DNA of 52,287 nt from an uncultured bacterium (GTDB taxonomy: Bacteria; Verrucomicrobiota; Lentisphaeria; Victivallales; UBA1829). The notes under the pieces are model-generated. The model did not search any database and was not told the DNA's origin. It was given only the letters and a program-made list of their open reading frames with translations. A program made the position numbers and the translations under genes. The DNA lies in NCBI GenBank assembly GCA_900549415.1, contig URNX01000022.1, positions 1-52,287 on the forward strand, read 5' to 3'. Shown here piece after piece: positions 1 to 8,287 of the stretch. Every line of letters starts with the position of its first letter. Positions within the stretch are counted from its first letter, which is position 1.

Positions 1-827
1 CTGAAAAAGGTTTTGACGGTCTGCGTGAAATCATGCAGATGCTTTTCAACGAAGCAATGAAAATGGAACGAGAGAACTATCTCCACGCAAGTCCGTATCA
101 GCGTACGGATTTGCGAACTGACCACGCCAACGGGTTCAAACCGCGTACGATCAATACGCTTCAAGGCGAGATTCAACTGTCAATCCCACAAGCACGAAAT
201 GGCGGTTTTTATCCGTCCTGCCTTGAAAAAGGGATGCGCAGTGTGCTGAGCGTGAGAGTGGAGCTTTCGGAAGCGGAGGTGCATTGGCGTAAGTTTCTGG
301 AGTCGCTGATCGCCCGGGGCCTTCATGGACTGAAGCTGATCGTCAGCGACAATCATGTTGGTTTGAAAGCTGCCCGAATGAGCGTATTTCCATCTGTTCC
401 GTGGCAGAGATGCCAGTTTCATCTTCAGCAGAATGCCACTGCACATATTCCCAGGAAAAGTATGCAGCAGGAGGTACACAACGACATTCGCGACGTGTTC
501 AATATGCCGACACGGTCCGATGCTGAAATCCAGCTGAAAAAGTTGATTGAAAAGTACGGAAAAACGGCCCCGGATCTGTCAAACTGGCTTGAGAACGAAC
601 TGCCGGAAGGCTTTACAGTATTCAATGTGGAACCGGATTCATTGAATGCGCGTCGGAAGCTCCGGACAACAAATATGGTGGAATTTCAAAACAAGGAGTT
701 GAAAAAACGGACAAGGTGTATTAGAGTATTCCCCAACAAGGAATCTTTGCTCAGGATCGCCACAGCGCTCCTGATCGAACTGGACGAAAAGTGGCTTGCC
801 AATGGGAAGGTCTATCTGAAAGGTTGA
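1..827 (+). pseudogene. IS256-family (mutator-type) transposase, 5'-truncated by the window and internally deleted
   Basis: The reading frame is already open at base 3 (EKGFDGLREIMQMLFNEAM), so the gene begins before the window. The N-terminal third matches IS256-type transposases (NEAMKMERENYLHASPYQRT, then GFYPSCLEKGMRS). The text then jumps straight to VELSEAEVHWRKFLESL and PWQRCQFHLQQNA, which in family members lie after the first catalytic Asp segment. Roughly 85-100 residues that should hold the first Asp of the DDE triad are missing at about base 245, without loss of frame. The C-terminal part (LRIATALLIELDEKW) is intact and ends normally. It should be catalytically dead. The family assignment is confident; the size of the deletion is from memory of family length (about 400 aa). 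Confidence 0.85.
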
Positions 828-894
828 CGGCAGAGATTCGGAGAATTTACAGAAAAAACGTTACGCAGCCGCTTTGTTGACCTCACAAACCGCA

Positions 895-1035
895 ATGAAG
901 ACGCCGCAGTGGCGGGTATTCTTCCATCTGGATTGGGATTATCGCTGGCACTCATATTTGCTGACTTTTGAAAACGGCAAAGTCGTCAAGCAGGAAGAAA
1001 GATTTCAGCCTCACTGGGTAATGGTGGAACCATAA
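895..1035 (+). pseudogene. Short ORF, probable C-terminal remnant of an unidentified gene
   Basis: A 46-residue frame starting MKTPQWRVFFHLDWDY and ending HWVMVEP. The same frame stays open upstream to at least base 841 with no clear ribosome-binding site, so it reads like the tail of a longer protein cut off by the neighbouring insertion sequence, whose right end should lie near 840-880. The composition (aromatic-rich, one TFENGKVVKQEERF segment) looks protein-like, but I do not recognise the family. It could also be chance. The rest of the 828-1118 stretch shows nothing else. Confidence 0.3.
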
Positions 1036-1118
1036 GTCTGCCAAATAGAAAAAATAGCAAAGATACAAATGTCTCAATGGTACTGAACGGCACTTTCGGG
1101 ACATTTTTGAGCTTAAAA

Positions 1119-1210
<92 letters not shown>

Positions 1211-1228
1211 GCATGGAATGATAAATGT

Positions 1229-1256
1229 AATATAACTCCTCCAAGCATAAATGCAA
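1229..1256 (-). promoter_or_regulatory. Promoter of tRNA-Ser
   Basis: On the minus strand TTGCAT (1256-1251) is followed after 16 bp by TATATT (1234-1229) and then AC, 19 bp before the mature tRNA start. The same TTGCAT / TATATTAC pair recurs before kdsB and the CRISPR array. Confidence 0.7.
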
Positions 1257-1320
1257 GTTCAGAAATGAAAAATATTTCAAATTTTCAGGGACTCAGGAAT
1301 AAAAATAATTATTCCTCCCC

Positions 1321-1348
1321 TTGAAAATTCCGTTTTCAGGGCTATACT
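1321..1348 (+). promoter_or_regulatory. Promoter of the LCAT-like lipoprotein gene
   Basis: TTGAAA (1321-1326), 16-bp spacer, TATACT (1343-1348), 34 bp before the ATG at 1382. Sigma-70-like by eye. Confidence 0.55.
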
Positions 1349-1381
1349 CTCTTCAACCGGACAAGGGAAGGGGAATATATT

Positions 1382-2893
1382 ATGGATACCGAAGATCTCA
1401 AACATAAGGCGCTGATGTGCGCTCTGCCAGCTATGATGCTGCTCAATTCCTGCGGAACCGTCGAATCCGGCTCCTATCAGGATCCGAAAGTCAATTCGCA
1501 GGTGGTCTACTCCGAAGTTATGAAAAAATCCATGGAGTATGAAGGTCCCGCACGGAACCCGGTTGTCGTCATTCACGGACTGCTCGGATCCAAACTCGTC
1601 GACGGGGAGGGCGTCAATATCTGGGGAAGTTTCTCGCTCGGGGAGATGCTCTCGGGGAACAAGCTTTCGCGGCTGGCTCATCCGATGGAGCACGGCGTCC
1701 CGCTCTCTTCTCTCCGCTCGGCGGTTCATCCGCGCGGGCTGCTCGACCGTTCCCAGATACGCGTTCTCGGTCTCTCCTTCGATTACGAGGGATACAACAC
1801 GCTCGTCGACACGCTCGCCGCAAGCGGGTTCGTTCCCGACGACCGTCCGCTTCCGAACAATAAAAAATTCTATTCGCAGTTCATTTTCTATTATGACTGG
1901 CGCCGCGATATTTCGGAAAACGCCGCGCGGCTCAAAGAGTTCATTCTTGAGAAGAAACACTATCTTCAGGCTGTCTACGACGAACTCTACGGGTTGCGGA
2001 ACTATGACGTCCATTTTGATCTCATCGGGCACAGCATGGGCGGGCTTGTCGCGCGGTATTTCATGCGTTACGGCGGCACGCGGCTAGCCGATGACGGTTC
2101 GCTGCCGCCACTGAACTGGGAGGGCGCGAAGTTTGTCGACAGGGTCGTCATCATCGCCACACCGAATGCAGGCTATCCCGATACTTTTCTGGAACTTGTC
2201 GAGGGGCTCCGCCTGACCGCGGCCGCGCCGGTTTATCCGAAAGCCGTCATCGGAACTTTCACCTCCTATTATGAAATGCTTCCGGATCCGGAAAACCGCT
2301 GCATCGTCTATGCCGGGTCGGGCGATCCGGTCGACTATCTGAATCCCGAACTTTGGCTTCGCTACAAGTGGGGGCTCGCCGATCCCGCCGAGGATGAATG
2401 GCTCAAGGTGCTCCTGCCCGGTGTCGCGACGAAGGAGGAACGTTACCGGGTCGCGCTGGATCATCTGAAGAAGAATCTTGCAAAGGCGCGTCAGTTCAAA
2501 GCCGCGATGCGGGTTCCCGCTGTGCGTCCGGAGAGTGTTTCCTCATATCTGTTTGTCGGTGATTCGCATCTGACGAACTCCGAACTGGAAGTCAATCCGG
2601 AGACAGGCCGGGTCACGGTTGCGAAACGGAGCGCGGGCGACGGCAAGATTCCCGCAATGAGCGTGCGTCTTGATTCCCGGTCGGCGGAAAACTGGCTCCC
2701 GTACCCTGTCTCTCCGGTAGACTGGACTGCGGTTTACCACTTTCCCGGCGGGCATATGGGCATCATGAACAGCGCCGTATTCAAAAGCAACCTTTCGTAT
2801 ATTCTCCTTTCATCGCCGACTGCGCATCAGAAGGCGGACAGAAAGGTTTTCGAGGAGCTGATCCGGAAAGGTGAAAATGGCAGGAACCGTTGA
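1382..2893 (+). CDS. Lecithin:cholesterol acyltransferase-like alpha/beta hydrolase, lipoprotein
   Basis: 503 residues. The N-terminus has a hydrophobic stretch ending in a lipobox (MMLLNSCGTV, Cys near residue 25), so it is probably exported and lipid-anchored. The hydrolase core starts with PVVVIHGLLGSKL (oxyanion region), then the nucleophile motif LIGHSMGGLVARYF with Ser near residue 218, and a C-terminal PGGHMGIMNS that can supply the catalytic His. This order and the HGLLGSKL motif fit the LCAT/phospholipase family, which moves or hydrolyses acyl chains on lipids. AAGGGGAA lies ahead of the ATG. The stop overlaps the start of the next gene by about 17 nt, so the two are probably translationally coupled and act in one lipid pathway (inference). 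The exact substrate is unknown. Confidence 0.75.
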   Translation: MDTEDLKHKALMCALPAMMLLNSCGTVESGSYQDPKVNSQVVYSEVMKKSMEYEGPARNPVVVIHGLLGSKLVDGEGVNIWGSFSLGEMLSGNKLSRLAHPMEHGVPLSSLRSAVHPRGLLDRSQIRVLGLSFDYEGYNTLVDTLAASGFVPDDRPLPNNKKFYSQFIFYYDWRRDISENAARLKEFILEKKHYLQAVYDELYGLRNYDVHFDLIGHSMGGLVARYFMRYGGTRLADDGSLPPLNWEGAKFVDRVVIIATPNAGYPDTFLELVEGLRLTAAAPVYPKAVIGTFTSYYEMLPDPENRCIVYAGSGDPVDYLNPELWLRYKWGLADPAEDEWLKVLLPGVATKEERYRVALDHLKKNLAKARQFKAAMRVPAVRPESVSSYLFVGDSHLTNSELEVNPETGRVTVAKRSAGDGKIPAMSVRLDSRSAENWLPYPVSPVDWTAVYHFPGGHMGIMNSAVFKSNLSYILLSSPTAHQKADRKVFEELIRKGENGRNR

Positions 2894-5384
2894 GCCGCGT
2901 CCGGAATACACGCATCTCCGGATCGGGGATGATATCGTCGCCTGCCGCGATTCGGGCGGAACGGGCCCCGTTGTGCTGTTTCTGCATGGCTTCGCTTCGT
3001 TTTCGTGGACATGGGAAGCGGTTGTGCATCAGCTTCCGCCGAATCTCCGCTGCATCCGTCCGGATTTTGCTGGGTTCGGTTTTTCTCTCGCGGATCCGGA
3101 AAAACCTCTCTCTGTCTATGAGCAGGCGGAACTGATCAAACGTCTCATCTTTCATCTTGATCTGCACCGCATAACGCTGGTCGGGCACGGCTACGGGGGA
3201 GTCGTTGCGATGCTTCTCGCGCCGGACCCGCGGATTCTGTCGCGTCTGGACCGCATCTGTCTGATTGCGACGCGTCCTCCGGATGAGGTTGTTCCCGATT
3301 ACATTATGAAACTCGCTTCGCTCTCTCTGACGGGAGGCGGTCGCGTCCTCGAATTTGCGCGTTCGCGTTTTCTGGCGCGCGTTCTGCTGCGTTATGTGTA
3401 CGGACGCGATTCGGTGATTCCGGAGCATACGCTGGATGTCTACTCGGCCATGCTGCGTCACCCGGGGCGTCTGGATTCGATTATCCGCGCGGCGGGTGAG
3501 TACATCCGCAATCCGGAGAATGAGAATCTGGCGGAATCGCTTTCCGGCATAGAGCTTCCGACTCTGATCCTGATCGGGGAGAAGGATACGATGCTGTCGC
3601 AGGAATCGCAGGACGCGTTCGGGCGGCTCCTGCGCAATTCGCGGACGCTGCGTCTTCCCGGCTGCGGCCATATTCCGCAGGAAGAGGCGCCGGAGATGGT
3701 CGCGAAACTCCTGACGATGTTCATCGGGCGCCGGATGCCCGATGCTGCAGTTGCGCTTCCGCCGAAAGCCGTGCCGCCGGCGCCGAAACGCGGGTCGCTT
3801 CTCTTCAGCCGGCTGTTCGACCGCTGGTGTCCCGGGATGCTTTCGGTGATCGCCTGCCTGCGTCTGCTTCAGTTCTTCCGTCTCCTCGGACTCCGCGCGG
3901 AGGCGCACGGCTGGCGCAAGCTGACCACGGTTTTCCTGCGCGGCGAGTATTCGAAATTCATGCTTGCGAGCTTCCGTCTGAACTACTGCTCCGGAGCTGT
4001 TCCGGCGTCGGTTGAAGCCGCGCGCAAAATGCTTCTTCAAAAACTTTACGGTTTTCTGCTGATTCATCAGGAGCTGCATTGGACGGTTGAGCCCGGGGTG
4101 TTTTCGTTTGGACGCCGCCGCATTTCAACGTGCGACATTGTGGAAGCGCGAGTCGATTGCAACGGTTTCCTGATTTCGCTTTTCCCGCTGTTCGACCGGC
4201 GGAATCCGCATTTCAATCTTTCGGAGGAGCAGAAGGAAGAGGCGCTGGACGCTGTGGTCCGCATCTGCAACCAGTTCCGCGAAGCGAACACGAAGGCGCG
4301 TCCGGGGCTGATAAAAACCGCGCTGAAAATGTGGGTCCGGAGCAGATACGACCGTCTGCATATCCTGACCCGGCGGAATGTGCAGAGGTTCGTGGAACGC
4401 GTCATGAGCGCGGCGTTTATTTTCATCGAAGTCCTTCCCGCTTCGGGGGAGGGAACACTGCGTCGGCGCTTCCGGACGCCGGATCTGCGGAACTTGCGTC
4501 ACCCCGGGTGGGGGATGCTCTGCATCGCCGCGCGCTTTACAGCGGATCTGCGCGAAGCCGACCTCTGGTTTCAGTTCAACCACATCACCGCGGACGGCGC
4601 CCCGATGCAGGAGGTTCTTGATGATCTGAAGCGTCAGTGGGGGGCTGCCGATCCCGTCGTTTATCCTGCGCTCAACGGGCTGGTGTCGGCTCCGGAAACT
4701 CAGAATTGCGGCGACGGCATTTACCGCGCGCGCGTCTATATAGATATGACTCCGCTTCTGCGTCTGCGGAAATTTTTGAATGAGCGTTACACGACGCAGA
4801 TGAATGGCGCCGCCTCGCTTGCCGGTCTGCTGATGTGGGGGCTTGCGGATCACCCCGTTTTCCGGGACCGGAAGATGCTGCTGCCGATTGACGCCGGAAT
4901 TTCGCAGTCGGGCGAACGCGAACTGGGGCTTTTGATTATCCGTCCGGGTTTCTATCGTTCGGAGAGTGCGCCGCTGCGCGGTTTTTTGCGTTTCCAGAAG
5001 GAGATGAACCGGAGGATGGCGGATGCGCGTCACGGCTACGGGGAGAGCCATGAATTTCTTTCGCTCTGCACGATGCTGCATCCCTTTTTCTATCATGTTG
5101 CGAACGTTCTTGCGCCGTTTTCGCTGAATGAAATCGTGGGGACGATGGGAATTTCGATTATCCGGAATGCGGAAATGTTCATCAGCCCCATGACGGATTT
5201 TCAGAAGGACGGTTTTGTGACGCTCGGTTCGGTCCGTATTCCGACGGAGAACGGCGGTCATGCGGGAGCGCTCTGCATCTGCGGTTCGCGCCCGCAAATC
5301 CGGAATTACCTTGCCGCGGTTCGCCGCCTTGTCCGTCATTATCCGGAGACATTAGGGCTTTCTGGCGAAAAATTTTCTGAATAA
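2877..5384 (+). CDS. Fusion of an alpha/beta-hydrolase fold lacking the nucleophile Ser with an HxxxDG acyltransferase
   Basis: 835 residues from ATG 2877; a GTG at 2871 is an alternative, and AAGG just upstream could serve either. Residues 1-285 form an alpha/beta-hydrolase domain (VLFLHGFASFSWTW, later LILIGEKDTM and LPGCGHIPQEEAP with the Asp and His). The nucleophile elbow reads LVGHGYGG, so Gly (residue 105) stands where Ser is expected. After a linker, residues about 340-835 resemble CoA-dependent acyltransferases of the chloramphenicol-acetyltransferase/BAHD/condensation type, with FQFNHITADGAP (HxxxDG, His about 569). The second domain therefore probably catalyses acyl transfer, while the first may be structural or substrate-binding. 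It overlaps the LCAT-like gene. Domain identities are by motif only. Confidence 0.65.
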   Translation: MAGTVEPRPEYTHLRIGDDIVACRDSGGTGPVVLFLHGFASFSWTWEAVVHQLPPNLRCIRPDFAGFGFSLADPEKPLSVYEQAELIKRLIFHLDLHRITLVGHGYGGVVAMLLAPDPRILSRLDRICLIATRPPDEVVPDYIMKLASLSLTGGGRVLEFARSRFLARVLLRYVYGRDSVIPEHTLDVYSAMLRHPGRLDSIIRAAGEYIRNPENENLAESLSGIELPTLILIGEKDTMLSQESQDAFGRLLRNSRTLRLPGCGHIPQEEAPEMVAKLLTMFIGRRMPDAAVALPPKAVPPAPKRGSLLFSRLFDRWCPGMLSVIACLRLLQFFRLLGLRAEAHGWRKLTTVFLRGEYSKFMLASFRLNYCSGAVPASVEAARKMLLQKLYGFLLIHQELHWTVEPGVFSFGRRRISTCDIVEARVDCNGFLISLFPLFDRRNPHFNLSEEQKEEALDAVVRICNQFREANTKARPGLIKTALKMWVRSRYDRLHILTRRNVQRFVERVMSAAFIFIEVLPASGEGTLRRRFRTPDLRNLRHPGWGMLCIAARFTADLREADLWFQFNHITADGAPMQEVLDDLKRQWGAADPVVYPALNGLVSAPETQNCGDGIYRARVYIDMTPLLRLRKFLNERYTTQMNGAASLAGLLMWGLADHPVFRDRKMLLPIDAGISQSGERELGLLIIRPGFYRSESAPLRGFLRFQKEMNRRMADARHGYGESHEFLSLCTMLHPFFYHVANVLAPFSLNEIVGTMGISIIRNAEMFISPMTDFQKDGFVTLGSVRIPTENGGHAGALCICGSRPQIRNYLAAVRRLVRHYPETLGLSGEKFSE

Positions 5385-5408
5385 TTGCAGTTTCCTGCGG
5401 AGTTTTAT

Positions 5409-5437
5409 TTGCAAAAAATGCGGTGCTGTGGTATTAT
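5409..5437 (+). promoter_or_regulatory. Promoter of the coiled-coil protein gene, possibly also serving the ribosomal cluster
   Basis: TTGCAA (5409-5414), 17 bp, TATTAT (5432-5437). No other convincing promoter lies between here and L22, so ribosomal transcription may start here or further upstream. Confidence 0.5.
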
Positions 5438-5472
5438 AGAAGCCTGAAAGTCATGGAGAGTCACCGGGTCAG

Positions 5473-6261
5473 ATGACGAAAAACAAAAAAAATTTTAAAA
5501 AAAATTGGAATTTTCTCAGAAGTGGAGTTATATTAATAGCTCTGTATGGGAGTATCCTGCCCGGATTGCGGGCTGAGGAGCACGTCCAGACGAAAGAACT
5601 TGCGGAGATTCAGGCTGAAAATGAATGTCTGAAGAGAGAAAATTCGGAGCTTCGGACAACACTGGAGCGTCTGAAAACCGAATTCCGGGAGGAAAGCGGA
5701 GTCCTTCGCAGGGAGCTGATTGAAACACTTGACAAGTATTCGACGCAGGCCGGTCGATTGAAGCGCGTGGAAAAAAGCGCAGCCGGGACCATCGAAACCC
5801 TTGAGCCGGTGTATATGGGCACCAGGGAGATGGACCTGGAAGCTGATTTAAAGACCTGCGCGGAATCGATTGGGCGGCTCTCCGTGGCAGTTTTGAAATA
5901 TTGCGATGAAGCCGCCGCGATGATTCCTTCCGCTGTACCGAATACTTTGGAAGCCGCAAGGCTGCGCCTGAAAATCGAGACATTGAAAGAGCATGCGATG
6001 AAGGCCGCTTTGCTTGCGGCACCCGCGAAGCCTCCGGAAAAACTGGAGGTTTGCCGGATTTATGAACTGAACGGGAAGCCCGAACTTGTGATTCTGTCGG
6101 CGGGTTATCGGGACGGGATCCGGGCAGGGCAGATCCTGAGAACGGACAAAGCCGTGCTGAAAGTGGTCGCTCTGAGAAATTTCACGAGCGCCGCGGTGGT
6201 TACGGAAGGGCGGTTTCAGGAGCTGGCGCCGGGAATGGAAGTACGGGCGTCGGGAAAGTGA
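5473..6261 (+). CDS. Exported coiled-coil protein with a C-terminal beta domain (MreC-like architecture)
   Basis: 262 residues. A basic N-terminus (KKNFKKNWNF) precedes a hydrophobic segment (GVILIALYGSILPGLRA) that looks like a signal peptide or anchor. Residues about 38-100 are a heptad-rich coiled coil (ELAEIQAENECLKRENSELR). The last 65 residues (VILSAGYRDGIRAGQIL, then VVTEGRFQELAPGMEV) read like the small beta-barrel of MreC-type or secretion-accessory proteins. I do not recognise a specific family. It sits on the same strand directly before the ribosomal cluster, separated by a weak hairpin, but its job there is unclear. Confidence 0.55.
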   Translation: MTKNKKNFKKNWNFLRSGVILIALYGSILPGLRAEEHVQTKELAEIQAENECLKRENSELRTTLERLKTEFREESGVLRRELIETLDKYSTQAGRLKRVEKSAAGTIETLEPVYMGTREMDLEADLKTCAESIGRLSVAVLKYCDEAAAMIPSAVPNTLEAARLRLKIETLKEHAMKAALLAAPAKPPEKLEVCRIYELNGKPELVILSAGYRDGIRAGQILRTDKAVLKVVALRNFTSAAVVTEGRFQELAPGMEVRASGK

Positions 6262-6267
6262 ACTCAG

Positions 6268-6289
6268 GAAAAGCTCATGGGAGCTTTTC
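6268..6289 (+). terminator. Hairpin between the coiled-coil gene and rplV
   Basis: GAAAAGCTC / GAGCTTTTC, a 9-bp stem with a 4-nt loop; the T-run is part of the stem and short. A weak or partial terminator, or an RNA control element for the ribosomal genes. Confidence 0.4.
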
Positions 6290-6325
6290 AAAACATAAAC
6301 AACCAAAAGAAATGAGAGAAGTAGA

Positions 6326-6661
6326 ATGGAAGTTCGGGCGATGACAAAATACGTCCACATCTCCCCGCAGAAGGCGTCTGACTTTTCCCGCACGATTCAG
6401 GGAAAGAAAGTCGTCGATGCGCTCGCGATGGTGGAGTTGAGTCCGAGAAAGGCAGCAAGACTTTTCGGTAAGACACTGAGAAGCGCGCTGGCAAACGCCG
6501 AAAACAACTACGAGCTCAAGAGAGAGTCCCTCACAGTCAAGGAAGCGGTAGCCAATCCGGGCCCGATGCTGAGAAGATTCCGTCCGAAAGCGCGTGGTAT
6601 GGCCGGCAGAATCAGAAAACGTACGAGCCACTTCACGGTGGTTCTGACGGATGAGAAATAA
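6326..6661 (+). CDS. rplV: 50S ribosomal protein L22 (uL22)
   Basis: 111 residues. L22 lines the exit tunnel of the large subunit. The family pattern is clear: HISPQKASDF near the N-terminus, SPRKAARLFGKTLRSALANAENN, and the tunnel-loop region RRFRPKARGMAGRIRKRTSH near the C-terminus. It is the first ribosomal gene of this cluster; in most bacteria S10, L3, L4, L23, L2 and S19 precede it, but here the upstream neighbour is an exported coiled-coil protein. An internal ATG at 6341 (MTKYVHISPQ) would give a form closer to the usual N-terminus. Confidence 0.95.
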   Translation: MEVRAMTKYVHISPQKASDFSRTIQGKKVVDALAMVELSPRKAARLFGKTLRSALANAENNYELKRESLTVKEAVANPGPMLRRFRPKARGMAGRIRKRTSHFTVVLTDEK

Positions 6662-6675
6662 GGAAGGGTCTGATA

Positions 6676-7377
6676 GTGGGTCAGAAGGTTAATCCGATTG
6701 GACTGAGATTGGCTCTGAACAAGAACTGGAGTTCTCATTGGTTCGCAAGAAAAGACAATAAGAACAACTTCGGTGATTGGCTTCACGAAGATCTCAAGAT
6801 TCGTTCTTACATCAAAAAGAATTTCAACAACGCCGCTATTTCGAAGATTCTGGTGGAGCGTTACGGAACCCGCGTTCGCGTGACGATCTATGCGGCGCGT
6901 CCCGGCATCCTGATTGGACGCAAGGGTGCGGAACTTGATGCGCTGAAAGCCAGCGTTTCCAAGCTTCTTGCCCAGGGCGAAGAGCTGATTCTCGATGTTG
7001 TCGAGATCAAGCAGCCGGAAACGAATGCTCAGCTTGTCGCTGAGAGTGTTGCTCAGCAGCTGGAACGCCGTATCGGCTTCCGCCGCGCGATGAAGAAAGC
7101 AATTCAGGTTGCAATGGAACTGGGTGCGGAAGGCATCAAGATTCATTGTGCGGGCCGTCTCGGCGGTGCCGAACTTGCGCGTACTGAGCAGTACAAAGAG
7201 GGAAGAACTCCTCTCCACACACTGAAGGCCCATATTGATTATGGGTTCACCGAAGCCAACACGACCGCTGGAAAGATCGGCGTGAAGGTCTGGATTTGTC
7301 ATAAAGAGCCTACGGAGGAAATGCAAAATGCCGTTAATGCCAAAAAGAGTAAAGCACAGAAAGGTTCAGCGCGGTAA
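6676..7377 (+). CDS. rpsC: 30S ribosomal protein S3 (uS3)
   Basis: 233 residues from a GTG at 6676 (MGQKVNPIGLRL, the usual start), with AGGAAGG upstream. Contains the KH domain with the RPGILIGRKGAELD loop and the C-terminal IKIHCAGRLGGAELAR and RTPLHTLKAHIDYG blocks. S3 binds mRNA at the entry side of the small subunit. Its last 50 nt overlap the start of rplP, an unusually long overlap. Confidence 0.97.
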   Translation: MGQKVNPIGLRLALNKNWSSHWFARKDNKNNFGDWLHEDLKIRSYIKKNFNNAAISKILVERYGTRVRVTIYAARPGILIGRKGAELDALKASVSKLLAQGEELILDVVEIKQPETNAQLVAESVAQQLERRIGFRRAMKKAIQVAMELGAEGIKIHCAGRLGGAELARTEQYKEGRTPLHTLKAHIDYGFTEANTTAGKIGVKVWICHKEPTEEMQNAVNAKKSKAQKGSAR

Positions 7378-7747
7378 CAACAGGGGTCTTTCGCAGAGAT
7401 GCAACGAACTCGATTTCGGCGAATTCGGACTCCAGACACTTGAGCGCACCTATCTGACCGCAAACCAGATTGAAGCCGCCCGTGTGGCGATTACCCGCCA
7501 TATGAAACGCCGCGGTAAAGTTTGGATCAGAGTGTTCCCCTACAAGCCGTACACCAAGAAACCCTTGGAAGTCCGTATGGGTAAGGGAAAAGGAAACGTG
7601 GAATATTGGGTTGCTCCGATCAAGCCGGGAAGAATGCTCTTCGAGGTTAGCGGATGCACGGAAAACGTGGCGAAAGAGGCGATGAGCCTTGCAGCCGCAA
7701 AGCTCCCGATCAAATGCAAATTCATCATGCGTACGCATGCTGTCTGA
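7328..7747 (+). CDS. rplP: 50S ribosomal protein L16 (uL16)
   Basis: 139 residues. MPKRVKHRKVQRG, the conserved basic start, follows three residues after the ATG at 7328. GGAGGAAATG within rpsC provides a well-spaced ribosome-binding site for this start, so the 50-nt overlap with rpsC appears real. RVFPYKPYTKKPLEVRMGKG and GNVEYWVAPIKPG are classic L16 segments near the A-site of the peptidyl-transferase centre. Confidence 0.95.
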   Translation: MPLMPKRVKHRKVQRGNNRGLSQRCNELDFGEFGLQTLERTYLTANQIEAARVAITRHMKRRGKVWIRVFPYKPYTKKPLEVRMGKGKGNVEYWVAPIKPGRMLFEVSGCTENVAKEAMSLAAAKLPIKCKFIMRTHAV

Positions 7748-7763
7748 TTGGAGAAACGTTACA

Positions 7764-7964
7764 ATGAAGATGAAAGACATCAAGGGACTGACTCCTGAGG
7801 AGATCGACGCCAAGGTCGCCGAGCTGCGCAAGGAACACTTCACCCTCCGTCAGCAGTCCAAGACCGGAACTCTTGAGAATCCGGCCCGGATCCGTCAGAT
7901 CCGCAAGGACATCGCAAGATGTTTGACTGAAAAGAACATCAGGGACGCGGCTGTGCAGGCCTGA
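7764..7964 (+). CDS. rpmC: 50S ribosomal protein L29 (uL29)
   Basis: 66 residues, MKMKDIKGLTPEEIDAKVAE onward, with the helical KEHFTLRQQSKTGTLENPAR core and IRKDIARCLTEKN end typical of L29 (LRFQ..tGqLenp..ir..rr.iAr). The ATG at 7764 is preceded by GGAGAAACG. Follows rplP after 16 nt. Confidence 0.93.
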   Translation: MKMKDIKGLTPEEIDAKVAELRKEHFTLRQQSKTGTLENPARIRQIRKDIARCLTEKNIRDAAVQA

Positions 7965-7985
7965 TGATAACAAAGGAATTGTGCC

Positions 7986-8267
7986 ATGAATGAAACAAAC
8001 AGCAGCGCACCGCAGGAACGCGGTAACCGCAAGCACAGAGTCGGCATGGTGGTCAGCGACGTCCAGAACAAGACCATCATCGTCGAAGTGATGCGGAGAG
8101 CGGCGCACAAGAAATACAAGAAGGTCGTGAAAGTCCGTACGCGCTATGCCGTGCACGACGAGACGAATCAGGCGAAAGTCGGCGACACGGTCAGAATCGG
8201 CGAAACCAGACCCCTCAGCAAGCAGAAACGCTGGCGCCTTGAGGAAATTATCAGCCGCGCTGAATAA
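7986..8267 (+). CDS. rpsQ: 30S ribosomal protein S17 (uS17)
   Basis: 93 residues. RVGMVVSDVQNKTIIVEV is the standard OB-fold opening, and VGDTVRIGETRPLSKQKRW is the conserved C-terminal block. Slightly longer N-terminus (NETNSSAPQERGNR) than the usual 82-88 aa. AAAGGAATT lies upstream. Confidence 0.96.
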   Translation: MNETNSSAPQERGNRKHRVGMVVSDVQNKTIIVEVMRRAAHKKYKKVVKVRTRYAVHDETNQAKVGDTVRIGETRPLSKQKRWRLEEIISRAE

Positions 8268-8287
8268 GCGGGCAGGAGATTACTGCA

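Noticed and set aside
2781..5339. Two long minus-strand frames
   Set aside because: Arg-rich shadows of the hydrolase-acyltransferase fusion.
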